Position numbers and translations under genes: made by a program
From: Escherichia coli
GTDB lineage: Bacteria > Pseudomonadota > Gammaproteobacteria > Enterobacterales > Enterobacteriaceae
Reading direction: 5' to 3'
Length of the DNA stretch: 64,000 bases
NCBI GenBank assembly: GCA_021307345.1
Contig: CP089930.1
Coordinates: 2,046,001-2,110,000, forward strand
The notes under the pieces: generated by a model
What the model saw: the letters and a program-made list of their open reading frames with translations, nothing else
Told to the model about the DNA's origin: nothing
The model's database searches: none
In this document: positions 1 to 11,591 of the stretch, piece after piece
Position numbering within the stretch: the first letter of the stretch is position 1
How the letters are laid out: each line of letters begins with the position of its first letter

Positions 1-70
1 GGTTTACCATATCGCCAATTGCCCCAGCGCCATGCAGGCTGATTTTCGGTAATGCCAACATAAAACTCAT
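1..70 (-). CDS. iron-containing alcohol dehydrogenase, N-terminus only (lactaldehyde reductase-like)
   Basis: Only the first 23 codons are inside the window. They begin with ATG at 70 and are preceded by AAGGAG (78-83) seven bases upstream. The visible peptide contains ISLHGAGAIGDMV, which resembles the N-terminus of group III iron-dependent alcohol dehydrogenases such as FucO. It lies just downstream of rhaD on the same strand, so it is probably co-transcribed with rhaBAD. A lactaldehyde/1,2-propanediol oxidoreductase would fit, because RhaD releases L-lactaldehyde. As I remember, K-12 has rhaM at this position, so this would be a strain-variable gene. The substrate is inferred from context, and 23 residues cannot establish the family beyond doubt. 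Confidence 0.6.
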   Translation of the reverse strand, partial: MSFMLALPKISLHGAGAIGDMVN

Positions 71-141
71 GATTATTCTCCTTAAGATCAAATCCTTCTG
101 TCCGGCGGCATAACCCGCGCCGCCAGATGCGAAACGGGGTG

Positions 142-966
142 TTAAAGCGCCAGTGCGCTTGCCAGCGGGGTGACGCCGAAACGCTTGCCGAGGGCTATCA
201 ACTCTTCACGGCTGATAGTCTGTTTCATACCGCCCATCGAATACACTTTCACCAACACTTCCGCCGATTTTTCTGCGGTATCGATCAGGCCAAACGCTTC
301 GTCCAGCGTCGGACCGCTGCCGAAGACGCCATGGAAAGGCCAGAGAACCAGTGAGTGTTTTTGCATTTTCTGCGCGGTGGCCTGGCCAATTTCGTCCGTG
401 CCGGGCACCATCCACGGCAAAATGCCAACGCCATCCGGGAATACCACCAGGCACTCGGTGCTGCCTTCCCACAGTTGGCGAGTGAAGACCGCCGTGTCGT
501 TTTCCAGTACATAGGTGAGGGCAATCAGGTTGGTGGCATGGCAGTGCATGATCACCCGATCTTTACCGTTGGTGGCTTTAATGCGTTCGCAATGGGAGAG
601 GAAGTGCGCCGGAAGTTCAGAGGTTGGGACGGCTTCGTTGGTTAGCCCCCAGAGAATATGGTAGCCCGCGCCGTCGCTGTCGATTTTTACGACGCCTAAA
701 TTGGCGGCTGGATCGAGCTGGACGTTACGAAAGAATTTGCCGGAGCCGGTGACGATAAACGGTGTATTTGCCAGTAAAGGCATTGGCTGACTGAGCGGAA
801 TATATCGCGGTTGTGGGTGAAAATTGTCGTGATATGGCGCGATATCAGCGTCATCCAGGCGCAGCGTGAGGTTACCGCCGTTGCGCTCGTCCCAGCCTTT
901 CAGCCAGGCGTCGGTGGTGGCTTTGATCATTCCCTGGACAAACCAGGACTGGGTAATGTTTTGCAT
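142..966 (-). CDS. rhaD: rhamnulose-1-phosphate aldolase
   Basis: A class II, zinc-dependent aldolase that cleaves L-rhamnulose 1-phosphate to DHAP and L-lactaldehyde in the cytoplasm, the last step specific to rhamnose catabolism. The 274 residues equal the known full length. The metal ligands H141 and H143 (in MHCHAT) and H212 (in PFHGVF) and the catalytic E117 are all present. It is the third gene of rhaBAD, but an 801-bp gap with a tandem array separates it from rhaA. Expression depends on transcription crossing that gap, or on a promoter I cannot see. The sequence is close to K-12 RhaD. Confidence 0.97.
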   Translation of the reverse strand: MQNITQSWFVQGMIKATTDAWLKGWDERNGGNLTLRLDDADIAPYHDNFHPQPRYIPLSQPMPLLANTPFIVTGSGKFFRNVQLDPAANLGVVKIDSDGAGYHILWGLTNEAVPTSELPAHFLSHCERIKATNGKDRVIMHCHATNLIALTYVLENDTAVFTRQLWEGSTECLVVFPDGVGILPWMVPGTDEIGQATAQKMQKHSLVLWPFHGVFGSGPTLDEAFGLIDTAEKSAEVLVKVYSMGGMKQTISREELIALGKRFGVTPLASALAL

Positions 967-1011
967 GTTCTGTGTTCCTGTAAATTCGGTTGCCTTGTTG
1001 ATACATGGTGC

Positions 1012-1068
1012 GGCTTGTTCCCCTCACCCTAACCCTCTCCCCGAAGGGGCGAGGGGACTGTCCGGCGC
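1012..1068. repeat. GC-rich dispersed palindromic element (Box C-like), copy 1
   Basis: An imperfect palindrome built from CCCTCACCCTAACCCTCTCC and its facing arm GGGGCGAGGGGA. Almost the same 55-bp sequence occurs in inverted orientation at 53451-53505, so this is a dispersed repeat. It resembles the Box C family of enterobacterial repeats as I remember it; the family name is uncertain. It directly abuts the 70-bp tandem array. Confidence 0.65.
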
Positions 1069-1070
1069 AG

Positions 1071-1700
1071 TGTTTAGCTCCGTTGCCGGAGGGTGCTGTG
1101 GTTTTCTCCCTCGCCTTTTCAGGGAGAGGGGACGGTGCAGTGTTTAACTCCGTTGCCGGAGGGTGCTGCGGTTTTCTCCCTCGCCCTTTCAGGGAGAGGG
1201 GACGGTGCAGTGTTTAACTCCGTTGCCGGAGGGTGCTGCGGTTTTCTCCCTCGCCCTTTCAGGGAGAGGGGACGGTGCAGTGTTTAACTCCGTTGCCGGA
1301 GGGTGCTGCGGTTTTCTCCCTCGCCCTTTCAGGGAGAGGGGACGGTGCAGTGTTTAACTCCGTTGCCGGAGGGTGCTGCGGTTTTCTCCCTCGCCCTTTC
1401 AGGGAGAGGGGACGGTGCAGTGTTTAACTCCGTTGCCGGAGGGTGCTGCGGTTTTCTCCCTCGCCCTTTCAGGGAGAGGGGACGGTGCAGTGTTTAACTC
1501 CGTTGCCGGAGGGTGCTGCGGTTTTCTCCCTCGCCCTTTCAGGGAGAGGGGACGGTGCAGTGTTTAACTCCGTTGCCGGAGGGTGCTGTGGTTTTCTCCC
1601 TCGCCCTTTCAGGGAGAGGGGACGGTGCAGTGTTTAGCTCCGTTGCTGGAGGGGGCTGCGGTTTTCTCCCTCGCCCTTTCAGGGAGAGGGTCGGGGTGAG
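1071..1700. repeat. 70-bp tandem array, nine units, between rhaA and rhaD
   Basis: Units start at 1071, 1141, 1211, 1281, 1351, 1421, 1491, 1561 and 1631. Units 2 to 7 (1141-1560) are identical by eye. Units 1, 8 and 9 differ at a few bases, and unit 9 ends in a different sequence after AGGGAGAGGG. Each unit carries a short palindrome of CTCCCTCGCCC facing AGGGAGAGGG. The unit length is not a multiple of three, so the short open frames in it shift at each copy and are not genes. There are no unique spacers, so it is not CRISPR. The near-identity of the inner units points to recent slippage or unequal crossing-over, and copy number is likely to vary between strains. Confidence 0.97.
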
Positions 1701-1728
1701 GGTGACAGCCCGCACGGTCATTCGACCC

Positions 1729-1765
1729 GTAGGCCGGATAAGGCGCTCGCGCCGCATCCGGCGGT
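1729..1765. repeat. REP element downstream of rhaA
   Basis: A REP palindrome (GTAGGCCGGATAAGGCG facing CGCCGCATCCGGCG) lies 3 bp past the rhaA stop codon. REP elements at this position can protect the upstream rhaBA message from 3' exonucleases. The role here is inferred. Confidence 0.9.
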
Positions 1766-1767
1766 GT

Positions 1768-4780
<3,013 letters not shown>

Positions 4781-5617
4781 ATGGACGTATTACATTGTGT
4801 GGATTTTTTTCCGTCTGGTAACGTGTCTGTGGCAATAGAACCCCGGCTTCCACAGGTGGATTTTCCTGAACATCACCATGATTTCCATGAGATTGTGATT
4901 GTCGAACACGGCACGGGTATCCACATTTTCAATGGGCAGCCTTATACCATCTCCGGTGGAACAATCTGTTTCGTGCGCGATCATGATCGGCATTTATACG
5001 AACATACGGACAATCTGTATTTGACCAATGTGCTGTATCGCTCACCGGATAGATTTCAGTTTCTCGCCGGGCTGCATCAGCTTCTGCCGCAAGAACAAGA
5101 CGGGCAATATCCGTCCCATTGGCGCGTGAGCCACAGCATATTGCAGCAGGTACGGCAACTGGTTTCGCAACTGGAACAGCAGGAAAGAACGAATGATTTA
5201 CCCTCGAAAGCCAGCGGTGAGATTTTGTTTATGCAATTACTGCTCTTGCTGCGTAAAAACAGTTTGCAGGAGAGCATGGAAAGTCGCGAATCGCGTCTGA
5301 ACTTGTTGTTGGCCTGGCTGGAAGAGCATTTTGCCGACGAGGTGAATTGGGAAATGATGGCGGATCAATTTTCTTTGTCACTACGTACATTGCATCGTCA
5401 GTTAAAACAGCAAACTGGTTTGACGCCCCAGCGTTACCTTAACCGTTTACGGTTGGTGAAAGCGCGTCATCTGTTACGCCACAGCGAGGCCAGCGTTACT
5501 GACATCGCCTATCGCTGCGGATTCAGCGACAGTAACCACTTTTCGACGCTTTTTCGCCGAGAGTTTAACTGGTCACCGCGTGATATTCGTCAGGGACGGG
5601 ATGGCTTTCTGCAATAA
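4781..5617 (+). CDS. rhaS: rhamnose-responsive AraC-family activator of rhaBAD and rhaT
   Basis: A transcription activator of the rhamnose catabolic and transport operons. It is 278 residues with an N-terminal cupin sensor ([14 protein letters not shown], about residues 32-45) and a C-terminal double helix-turn-helix (about 175-275, including [20 protein letters not shown]). AGGAGG sits five bases before the ATG. Compared with K-12 RhaS as remembered, the N-terminal half shows more substitutions than neighbouring proteins do. rhaR follows on the same strand. Confidence 0.96.
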   Translation: MDVLHCVDFFPSGNVSVAIEPRLPQVDFPEHHHDFHEIVIVEHGTGIHIFNGQPYTISGGTICFVRDHDRHLYEHTDNLYLTNVLYRSPDRFQFLAGLHQLLPQEQDGQYPSHWRVSHSILQQVRQLVSQLEQQERTNDLPSKASGEILFMQLLLLLRKNSLQESMESRESRLNLLLAWLEEHFADEVNWEMMADQFSLSLRTLHRQLKQQTGLTPQRYLNRLRLVKARHLLRHSEASVTDIAYRCGFSDSNHFSTLFRREFNWSPRDIRQGRDGFLQ

Positions 5618-5689
5618 CGCGAATCTTCTCAACGTATTTCCACGCCAGTTTATGAATAATCAAACACGTCTTCTGGCTGAGGTGGCACG

Positions 5690-6538
5690 GTGGCTCATCA
5701 GTTTGTCCTTCGTAAAAAAGATTTTTTTGCCAGCGAACAGCAGGCGGTCGCTGTGGCTGATCGTTATCCGCAGGATGTCTTTGCCGAGCATACACATGAT
5801 TTTTGTGAACTGGTGATCGTCTGGCGCGGTAACGGTTTGCACGTGCTCAACGATCGTCCTCATCGTATTACTCGTGGCGATCTCTTTTATATCCACGCAG
5901 ACGATAAACACTCCTACGCTTCCGTTAACGATCTGGTGTTGCAGAACATTATTTATTGCCCGGAGCGGCTGACGCTTAATCTCGACTGGCAGGGAGCGAT
6001 TCCAGGGTTTAACGCCAGCGCAGGACAACCACACTGGCGTTTAGGCAGTGCGGGCATGGCGCTGGTGCGGCAGGTTATCGGGCAGCTTGAGCACGAAAGC
6101 AATCAGCCCGCGCCGTTTGCCAACGAAATGGCGGAGTTACTGTTCGGGCAGTTGGTGATGCTTTTGAAACGTCATCGCTACACCAGTGATTCGTTACCGC
6201 CAACATCCAGCGAAACGTTGCTGGATAAGCTGATTACCCGACTGGCGGCCAGCCTGAAAAGTCCTTTTGCGCTGGATAAATTCTGTGATGAGGCGGCGTG
6301 CAGTGAACGCGTCTTGCGCCAGCAATTTCGCCAGCAGACCGGGATGACCATCAATCAATATCTGCGGCAGGTCAGAGTGTGCCATGCGCAATATCTTCTC
6401 CAGCATAGCCGCCTGTTAATCAGTGATATTTCGACAGAATGTGGCTTTGAAGACAGTAACTACTTTTCGGTGGTGTTTACCCGGGAGACCGGGATGACGC
6501 CCAGCCAGTGGCGTCATCGCAATTCCCAGAAAGATTAA
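5690..6538 (+). CDS. rhaR: rhamnose-responsive AraC-family activator of rhaSR
   Basis: Activates the rhaSR operon on rhamnose binding. It is 282 residues: a cupin domain near the N-terminus ([19 protein letters not shown]) and an AraC-type DNA-binding domain ending in [18 protein letters not shown]. It lies 72 bp after rhaS in the same operon. It ends convergently with rhaT, sharing 4 bp, so the two stop codons overlap on opposite strands. Confidence 0.96.
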   Translation: MAHQFVLRKKDFFASEQQAVAVADRYPQDVFAEHTHDFCELVIVWRGNGLHVLNDRPHRITRGDLFYIHADDKHSYASVNDLVLQNIIYCPERLTLNLDWQGAIPGFNASAGQPHWRLGSAGMALVRQVIGQLEHESNQPAPFANEMAELLFGQLVMLLKRHRYTSDSLPPTSSETLLDKLITRLAASLKSPFALDKFCDEAACSERVLRQQFRQQTGMTINQYLRQVRVCHAQYLLQHSRLLISDISTECGFEDSNYFSVVFTRETGMTPSQWRHRNSQKD

Positions 6539-7569
6539 CTTGCCATGCCCATGCCGACGATGTTGGCGGCGACAATAATCACCACACAACCGAGGCTCAA
6601 TACGGTAACCGGACGGCGTCCCGCATTGTTCCACTCTTTCAGCACCAGCCCGACGATACCGCCGCACAATACATAGAAACTCATATGCAGCATCCAACTG
6701 ATGTAGTCATACTGCGCCGGAATGCGGGCGTGTCCCCAGGCATAGAAAAAGAATTGCAGATACCACATCAAACCCCCCAGTGCCGAGAGCAATACGTTGT
6801 GGATGATCAGCGGTTTTGCCAGCGAGAAGTCGGCTTTTAGCGACAAATCTTTCACTTTTGCCATACGAATAAAACAGAAACCGAGGTTGATGATCGCGCC
6901 GCCACCCATGATGACAACATAGCTTGGCAGAGCGACATACAGTGGATCAACACCCAGCGCGGCAGCCGCTTCATGCATCGGTTTTGCGGCGTTCATCGCA
7001 AAAGACATCCCGGCAGAGAAAATGCCGCACATTACCGCCAGCACCAGCCCTTTTTTCAGGTTGAACTCTTCGGCTTTAATGCCCATTTTGCGCTCTTTCA
7101 ACTGCCCGGCGCGAGTCACAATCCCCACGCCAATCAACGCCACCAGTACGCCGAGCAACGTCATGCGCCCACCGTCGGTGTTAATCAGCACATCGAAATT
7201 GCCGTTGATAATTGGCGTCATCAGCGTACCGACGATCAACGTAATGCCAATGGCGATACCTATCCCCATCGACATGCCGAGATAACGCATGGTCAGACCG
7301 TAGTTGATATTACCAATCCCCCACATAGCGCCGAACAGAAAAACAGGCAGCAGGGTAGAGAGACTGAACGAGCTGTAATATGCCCAGAAATCAGGTAGTA
7401 GCATGGCGCTGATGGCCCACGGCAGAATAATCCACGAAACAATCCCACCGACAGACCACATAGTTTCCCATGACCACTTTTTTACTTTTTTGAACGGAGC
7501 GTAAAAACAGGCTGCACTGGCCGCGCCGATCAAATGCCAAAATATCCCCATCGTAATCGCGTTACTCAT
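6535..7569 (-). CDS. rhaT: L-rhamnose/H+ symporter
   Basis: An inner-membrane sugar/proton symporter of the DMT-related RhaT family that imports L-rhamnose. It is 344 residues with about ten hydrophobic segments, the usual architecture. The gene is convergent with rhaR and divergent from sodA. Its upstream region has a good CRP site, and RhaS activation is expected from the known system. Confidence 0.96.
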   Translation of the reverse strand: MSNAITMGIFWHLIGAASAACFYAPFKKVKKWSWETMWSVGGIVSWIILPWAISAMLLPDFWAYYSSFSLSTLLPVFLFGAMWGIGNINYGLTMRYLGMSMGIGIAIGITLIVGTLMTPIINGNFDVLINTDGGRMTLLGVLVALIGVGIVTRAGQLKERKMGIKAEEFNLKKGLVLAVMCGIFSAGMSFAMNAAKPMHEAAAALGVDPLYVALPSYVVIMGGGAIINLGFCFIRMAKVKDLSLKADFSLAKPLIIHNVLLSALGGLMWYLQFFFYAWGHARIPAQYDYISWMLHMSFYVLCGGIVGLVLKEWNNAGRRPVTVLSLGCVVIIVAANIVGMGMAS

Positions 7570-7695
7570 CTTCTTATCCTCATCATTTTTCGTCGCGTCA
7601 CATCTCCGACGAGATGAGTGTAAAAATCGTGCTGTCGATTAACCTTTCGCCTGTTGCCGCCGTTGTCGATTTACTGGCAATCACGGCATTAAGTG

Positions 7696-7711
7696 GGTGA
7701 TTTGGTTCACA
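7696..7711. promoter_or_regulatory. CRP site upstream of rhaT
   Basis: GGTGA-N6-TCACA is a close match to the CRP consensus in the 284-bp rhaT-sodA intergenic region. It is about 130 bp from the rhaT start, consistent with catabolite control of rhaT. The adjoining bases (about 7712-7735) may hold the RhaS site, but this is less certain. Confidence 0.75.
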
Positions 7712-7760
7712 TCTCGGACATTTCCCTGCAAAACCATTCCCCTATGAAAAGTACGGCATT

Positions 7761-7796
7761 GATAATCATTTTCAATATCATTTAATTAACTATAAT
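7761..7796 (+). promoter_or_regulatory. sodA promoter with Fur box
   Basis: GATAATCATTTTCAATATC at 7761-7779 matches the 19-bp Fur box well. A consensus TATAAT -10 is at 7791-7796, with TTTCAA (7770-7775) as a weak -35, so the Fur box covers the promoter. This agrees with the known repression of sodA by Fur. SoxS, ArcA and other sites are expected nearby but were not located. Confidence 0.85.
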
Positions 7797-7853
7797 GAAC
7801 CAACTGCTTACGCGGCATTAACAATCGGCCGCCCGACAATACTGGAGATGAAT

Positions 7854-8474
7854 ATGAGCTATACCCTGCCATCCCTGCCGTATGCTTACGATGCCCTGGA
7901 ACCGCACTTCGATAAGCAGACCATGGAAATCCACCACACCAAGCACCATCAGACTTACGTCAACAACGCCAATGCGGCGCTGGAAAGCCTGCCAGAATTC
8001 GCCAACCTGCCGGTTGAAGAGCTGATCACCAAACTGGATCAGCTGCCAGCAGACAAAAAAACCGTGCTGCGCAACAACGCTGGTGGTCACGCCAACCACA
8101 GCCTGTTCTGGAAAGGCCTGAAAAAAGGCACGACTTTGCAGGGCGACCTGAAAGCGGCTATCGAACGTGATTTCGGTTCCGTTGATAACTTCAAAGCAGA
8201 ATTTGAGAAAGCGGCAGCTTCCCGCTTTGGTTCCGGCTGGGCATGGCTGGTGCTTAAAGGCGATAAACTGGCGGTGGTTTCTACTGCTAATCAGGACTCC
8301 CCGCTGATGGGCGAAGCCATTTCTGGCGCTTCCGGCTTCCCTGTTCTGGGGCTGGATGTGTGGGAACACGCTTACTACCTGAAATTCCAGAACCGCCGTC
8401 CGGACTACATCAAAGAGTTCTGGAATGTGGTGAACTGGGACGAAGCTGCGGCACGTTTCGCGGCGAAAAAATAA
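7854..8474 (+). CDS. sodA: manganese superoxide dismutase
   Basis: Dismutates superoxide in the cytoplasm. The start at 7854 (MSYTLPSL) gives the known 206-residue protein; an in-frame ATG two codons earlier is less likely. Metal ligands are H27 (in MEIHHTKHH), H82 (in NHSLFW), and D and H in the DVWEHAYY motif. The gene is monocistronic, with its own promoter under a Fur box and a strong terminator at 8529-8557. Confidence 0.98.
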   Translation: MSYTLPSLPYAYDALEPHFDKQTMEIHHTKHHQTYVNNANAALESLPEFANLPVEELITKLDQLPADKKTVLRNNAGGHANHSLFWKGLKKGTTLQGDLKAAIERDFGSVDNFKAEFEKAAASRFGSGWAWLVLKGDKLAVVSTANQDSPLMGEAISGASGFPVLGLDVWEHAYYLKFQNRRPDYIKEFWNVVNWDEAAARFAAKK

Positions 8475-8528
8475 TCGCATATTGCCTGCTGCAATGAGGC
8501 GTTTACGCCGTTTTTCAGCATAAAAAAC

Positions 8529-8557
8529 AAACCATCGCACATAGCGGTGGTTTTTTT
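8529..8557 (+). terminator. sodA terminator
   Basis: A 10-bp stem (AAACCATCGC / GCGGTGGTTT, one G-T pair) with a 5-nt loop, running into seven T. Confidence 0.88.
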
Positions 8558-8594
8558 GTGATCAATTTCAAAATAAAAACAATGATCCTATAAA

Positions 8595-8632
8595 AATAAA
8601 ACAACGTTTCAATTGATGTGGTTTTGATCACT
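8595..8632 (+). promoter_or_regulatory. kdgT control sites: probable KdgR operator and CRP site
   Basis: The palindrome centred on AAAC-AAC-GTTT (8595-8614) resembles the KdgR operator. It is followed by a CRP-like site TGTGG-N6-TCACT at 8617-8632. Both lie about 100-140 bp before kdgT. KdgR repression and CRP activation are known for kdgT; the exact operator boundaries are inferred. Confidence 0.6.
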
Positions 8633-8733
8633 TTTATTGCTCTGTTGAATGTCTATCTTCATTTCCATCAACACTGATGCATCGTGAAGGACTTATGCAT
8701 CAGCCTATAAAAATATGCCGATAGGTGATGAAA

Positions 8734-9717
8734 ATGCAGATAAAACACACGATAGAGAAAATCCCAGGAGGGATGATGCTCGTCCCGCTGTTCCTTGGCG
8801 CACTGTGTCACACTTTCTCGCCAGGGGCGGGAAAATACTTTGGTTCATTCACAAATGGAATGATTACCGGCACGGTGCCGATTCTGGCGGTGTGGTTTTT
8901 CTGCATGGGGGCATCGATAAAATTAAGTGCGACGGGAACGGTATTGCGTAAATCCGGTACGCTGGTGGTAACTAAAATTGCCGTGGCGTGGGTGGTTGCG
9001 GCAATTGCTTCACGCATTATTCCTGAACATGGTGTTGAAGTTGGATTCTTTGCCGGACTTTCAACGCTGGCGCTGGTGGCGGCGATGGATATGACCAACG
9101 GCGGACTTTACGCTTCGATCATGCAGCAGTATGGCACTAAAGAAGAGGCCGGGGCGTTTGTATTAATGTCGCTGGAATCCGGGCCGCTTATGACGATGAT
9201 TATTCTGGGGACTGCCGGGATTGCATCGTTTGAACCGCATGTTTTCGTCGGTGCGGTATTACCGTTCCTCGTCGGCTTTGCGTTAGGGAACCTTGACCCT
9301 GAGCTGCGAGAATTTTTCAGCAAAGCCGTACAGACGCTGATCCCGTTCTTTGCCTTTGCGCTGGGCAATACCATTGATTTAACCGTGATTGCTCAGACCG
9401 GTTTGCTGGGGATCTTGCTGGGTGTGGCGGTGATCGTCGTGACCGGTATTCCGTTGATTATTGCCGATAAATTGATTGGCGGTGGCGATGGTACAGCCGG
9501 AATCGCGGCTTCCAGTTCTGCCGGTGCTGCGGTGGCGACGCCGGTACTGATTGCTGAAATGATCCCCGCCTTTAAACCAATGGCGCCAGCGGCAACTTCG
9601 CTGGTGGCGACGTCAGTGATTGTGACCTCGATTCTGGTGCCGATTCTGACTTCTGTCTGGTCGCGCAAAGTTAAAGCCAGAGCGGCGAAAATCGAAATAT
9701 TGGGTACGGTGAAGTAA
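8734..9717 (+). CDS. kdgT: 2-keto-3-deoxygluconate:H+ symporter
   Basis: An inner-membrane permease that imports 2-keto-3-deoxy-D-gluconate, a product of pectin and hexuronate breakdown. The start at 8734 (MQIKHTIEK) gives 327 residues, the known length, with AGGTGA five bases upstream. Two earlier in-frame starts would overlap that ribosome site. About ten membrane segments are present. A KDG-aldolase-like gene lies immediately downstream on the opposite strand. Confidence 0.96.
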   Translation: MQIKHTIEKIPGGMMLVPLFLGALCHTFSPGAGKYFGSFTNGMITGTVPILAVWFFCMGASIKLSATGTVLRKSGTLVVTKIAVAWVVAAIASRIIPEHGVEVGFFAGLSTLALVAAMDMTNGGLYASIMQQYGTKEEAGAFVLMSLESGPLMTMIILGTAGIASFEPHVFVGAVLPFLVGFALGNLDPELREFFSKAVQTLIPFFAFALGNTIDLTVIAQTGLLGILLGVAVIVVTGIPLIIADKLIGGGDGTAGIAASSSAGAAVATPVLIAEMIPAFKPMAPAATSLVATSVIVTSILVPILTSVWSRKVKARAAKIEILGTVK

Positions 9718-9738
9718 TCTCCATCCATATAAATCAAG

Positions 9739-9770
9739 AGGCCGGATGATTTGTAGTCATCCGGCCTTTT
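9739..9770 (+). terminator. kdgT terminator
   Basis: An 11-bp perfect stem AGGCCGGATGA / TCATCCGGCCT with a 7-nt loop and a short T run. It ends 4 bp before the 3' end of the convergent aldolase-like gene. Confidence 0.88.
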
Positions 9771-9773
9771 GCG

Positions 9774-10673
9774 TTATCTGACAAAGACTTCATCAATCGT
9801 TCGACATTCACTTTCGCTTAACTCACCACCCGCATTGCGTGATACGCCAGTGCAATAGCCAAACTTACGCGATACCACCGTCTTGATAGTAGTGACAAAA
9901 TCCTCACCAATGGCGTAGATGGACATATAAGTGCCAATCTGTTGCTGAATCTCTTGTAAAGCCGCCAGGTCGCCGCGTTTGAAGGCTTCACGGGCTTCGA
10001 CAAACAGCTCCGGCATAACGTTGTTCAGGCCGGATATTATTCCCGCGCCGCCTGCCAGCAGATTAGGAATGTAATACTCGTCATAGCCCGAAAGCACTGC
10101 AAAATCAGAACGAACTGCCTGGGTTGCCTGAATCATGCTGCGGGTGTGTGACTGGCAATCGACGGTATCTTTAATTCCGGCAAAGTCAGGAAATTCACTC
10201 GCCAGCGTGGCGACCAGGTCAGGGGTTAAATCACAACCGGTTCTTGCCGGGAAGTTATATGCGAACCATTTGCCCTGTAATTCGCGACCCAGATGGCGGA
10301 AATAGCTTAATAATTGTTTTGCCGTCTGGCCGTAGTAGTAAGGCGGGAGGATCATCACTGCATCATAGCCTGTGCGATACGCCTCTTGCGCCATCATCAG
10401 CACATCGTGTGTGCAGGTGGAAGAAACGTTAGCGACCATTTTTAATGTGCTCATGGAACGCGCTTCGCGGATAAGTATGAGTCTCTCTTCGAGAGTGAAA
10501 GAGGCAAATTCACCAATGCTGCCCATCAGCAATATCACATCAATATTGGCTTCTGTTAGCCGCTGCAGATGCTTCTTCAGTCCGTTAAGATCCACATTAC
10601 CGTCTTTATCCATTGGCGTAATGGAAGGACACCAGACGCCAGAAAACTGTGTTTGCTCGGTCACGTTGTACAC
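9774..10673 (-). CDS. DHDPS/N-acetylneuraminate lyase-family aldolase, possible KDG aldolase
   Basis: A full-length 299-residue class I aldolase of the DapA/NanA superfamily. The Schiff-base lysine K168 (in FAGIKDT), the catalytic tyrosine Y139 (in AYNFPARTG) and the GSIGE pyruvate-binding motif (51-55) are all visible, so the protein should be active on a 2-keto acid. It is not DapA itself (sequence and context differ) and is most like the YagE/YjhH-type KDG aldolases. It lies tail to tail with kdgT, which would let the cell import KDG and split it to pyruvate and glyceraldehyde without phosphorylation. As I remember, K-12 lacks a gene here. The exact substrate is inferred. Confidence 0.85.
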   Translation of the reverse strand: MYNVTEQTQFSGVWCPSITPMDKDGNVDLNGLKKHLQRLTEANIDVILLMGSIGEFASFTLEERLILIREARSMSTLKMVANVSSTCTHDVLMMAQEAYRTGYDAVMILPPYYYGQTAKQLLSYFRHLGRELQGKWFAYNFPARTGCDLTPDLVATLASEFPDFAGIKDTVDCQSHTRSMIQATQAVRSDFAVLSGYDEYYIPNLLAGGAGIISGLNNVMPELFVEAREAFKRGDLAALQEIQQQIGTYMSIYAIGEDFVTTIKTVVSRKFGYCTGVSRNAGGELSESECRTIDEVFVR

Positions 10674-10816
10674 TCCTGATAATGAAATGGCGTTTCAAAT
10701 TCATCTCATTGATAACATTTCTAAGACGTTGTCATGTGAACCGTGCTCTCATTTTGCGCGCCTGACGTAAAATAAATATGGTCTAATGGGGAAATTTCTC
10801 GGTGGAGAGGGAACAG

Positions 10817-11491
10817 ATGCGATATCCGGTTGATGTATACACAGGCAAAATACAGGCTTATCCCGAAAGTAAACCCAGCGCGATTGCGAAAATCCAGGTC
10901 GATGGCGAGTTGATGTTGACAGAGCTGGGGCTGGAAGGTGACGAGCAGGCAGAGAAAATAGTTCACGGTGGGCCGGACAGGGCGCTGTGTCATTATCCTC
11001 GCGAGCATTATCTCTTCTGGGCGCGGGAATTTCCTGAACAGGCAGATTTGTTTGTTGCGCCTGCGTTTGGTGAAAACCTCTCAACCGACGGCCTGACGGA
11101 AAGCAATGTTTATATTGGTGATATTTTCCGCTGGGGTGAGGCATTAATTCAGGTCACCCAGCCGCGCTCCCCGTGTTACAAACTCAATTACCATTTTGAT
11201 ATCAGCGATATAGCGCAGTTGATGCAAAACACGGGTAAAGTGGGGTGGTTGTATAGCGTGATAGCGCCAGGGAAAGTGTCTGCGGACGCGCCGCTGGAGT
11301 TGGTTTCCCGTGTCAGCGATGTCACCGTGCAGGAGGCTGCCGCCATCGCATGGCATATGCCGTTTGATGACGATCAATATCACCGTTTACTCTCCGCCGC
11401 CGGGTTATCGAAAAGCTGGACGCGGACGATGCAAAAGCGCCGACTTAGCGGCAAGATTGAAGATAATTCGCGGCGTTTGTGGGGGAAATAA
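10817..11491 (+). CDS. yiiM: MOSC-domain protein YiiM
   Basis: A 224-residue protein with the C-terminal MOSC fold (molybdenum cofactor sulfurase domain). The conserved PCYKL segment carries the cysteine expected to bind molybdenum cofactor. The start MRYPVDVYTG at 10817 matches the known protein; an in-frame start five codons earlier is not preferred. In E. coli YiiM is linked to molybdo-enzyme reduction of N-hydroxylated compounds such as 6-hydroxylaminopurine. It is divergent from the aldolase-like gene. Confidence 0.94.
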   Translation: MRYPVDVYTGKIQAYPESKPSAIAKIQVDGELMLTELGLEGDEQAEKIVHGGPDRALCHYPREHYLFWAREFPEQADLFVAPAFGENLSTDGLTESNVYIGDIFRWGEALIQVTQPRSPCYKLNYHFDISDIAQLMQNTGKVGWLYSVIAPGKVSADAPLELVSRVSDVTVQEAAAIAWHMPFDDDQYHRLLSAAGLSKSWTRTMQKRRLSGKIEDNSRRLWGK

Positions 11492-11504
11492 CCCCCGAAG
11501 AGTA

Positions 11505-11585
11505 GACCTGATAAGACGCGATCAGCGTCGCATCAGGCATCCTGCTCAAACGCCGGATGCGGCGTAAACGCCTATCCGGCCTGCG
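11505..11585. repeat. REP pair (BIME) between yiiM and cpxA
   Basis: Two REP palindromes (about 11507-11539 and 11551-11585) in the convergent yiiM-cpxA gap. The second ends 7 bp from the cpxA stop. No separate terminator is evident, so they may form the 3' ends of both messages. Confidence 0.9.
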
Positions 11586-11591
11586 CGGAGT

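Noticed and set aside
1071-1700. CRISPR array
   Set aside because: Units are contiguous 70-bp copies with no unique spacers, and no cas genes are nearby.
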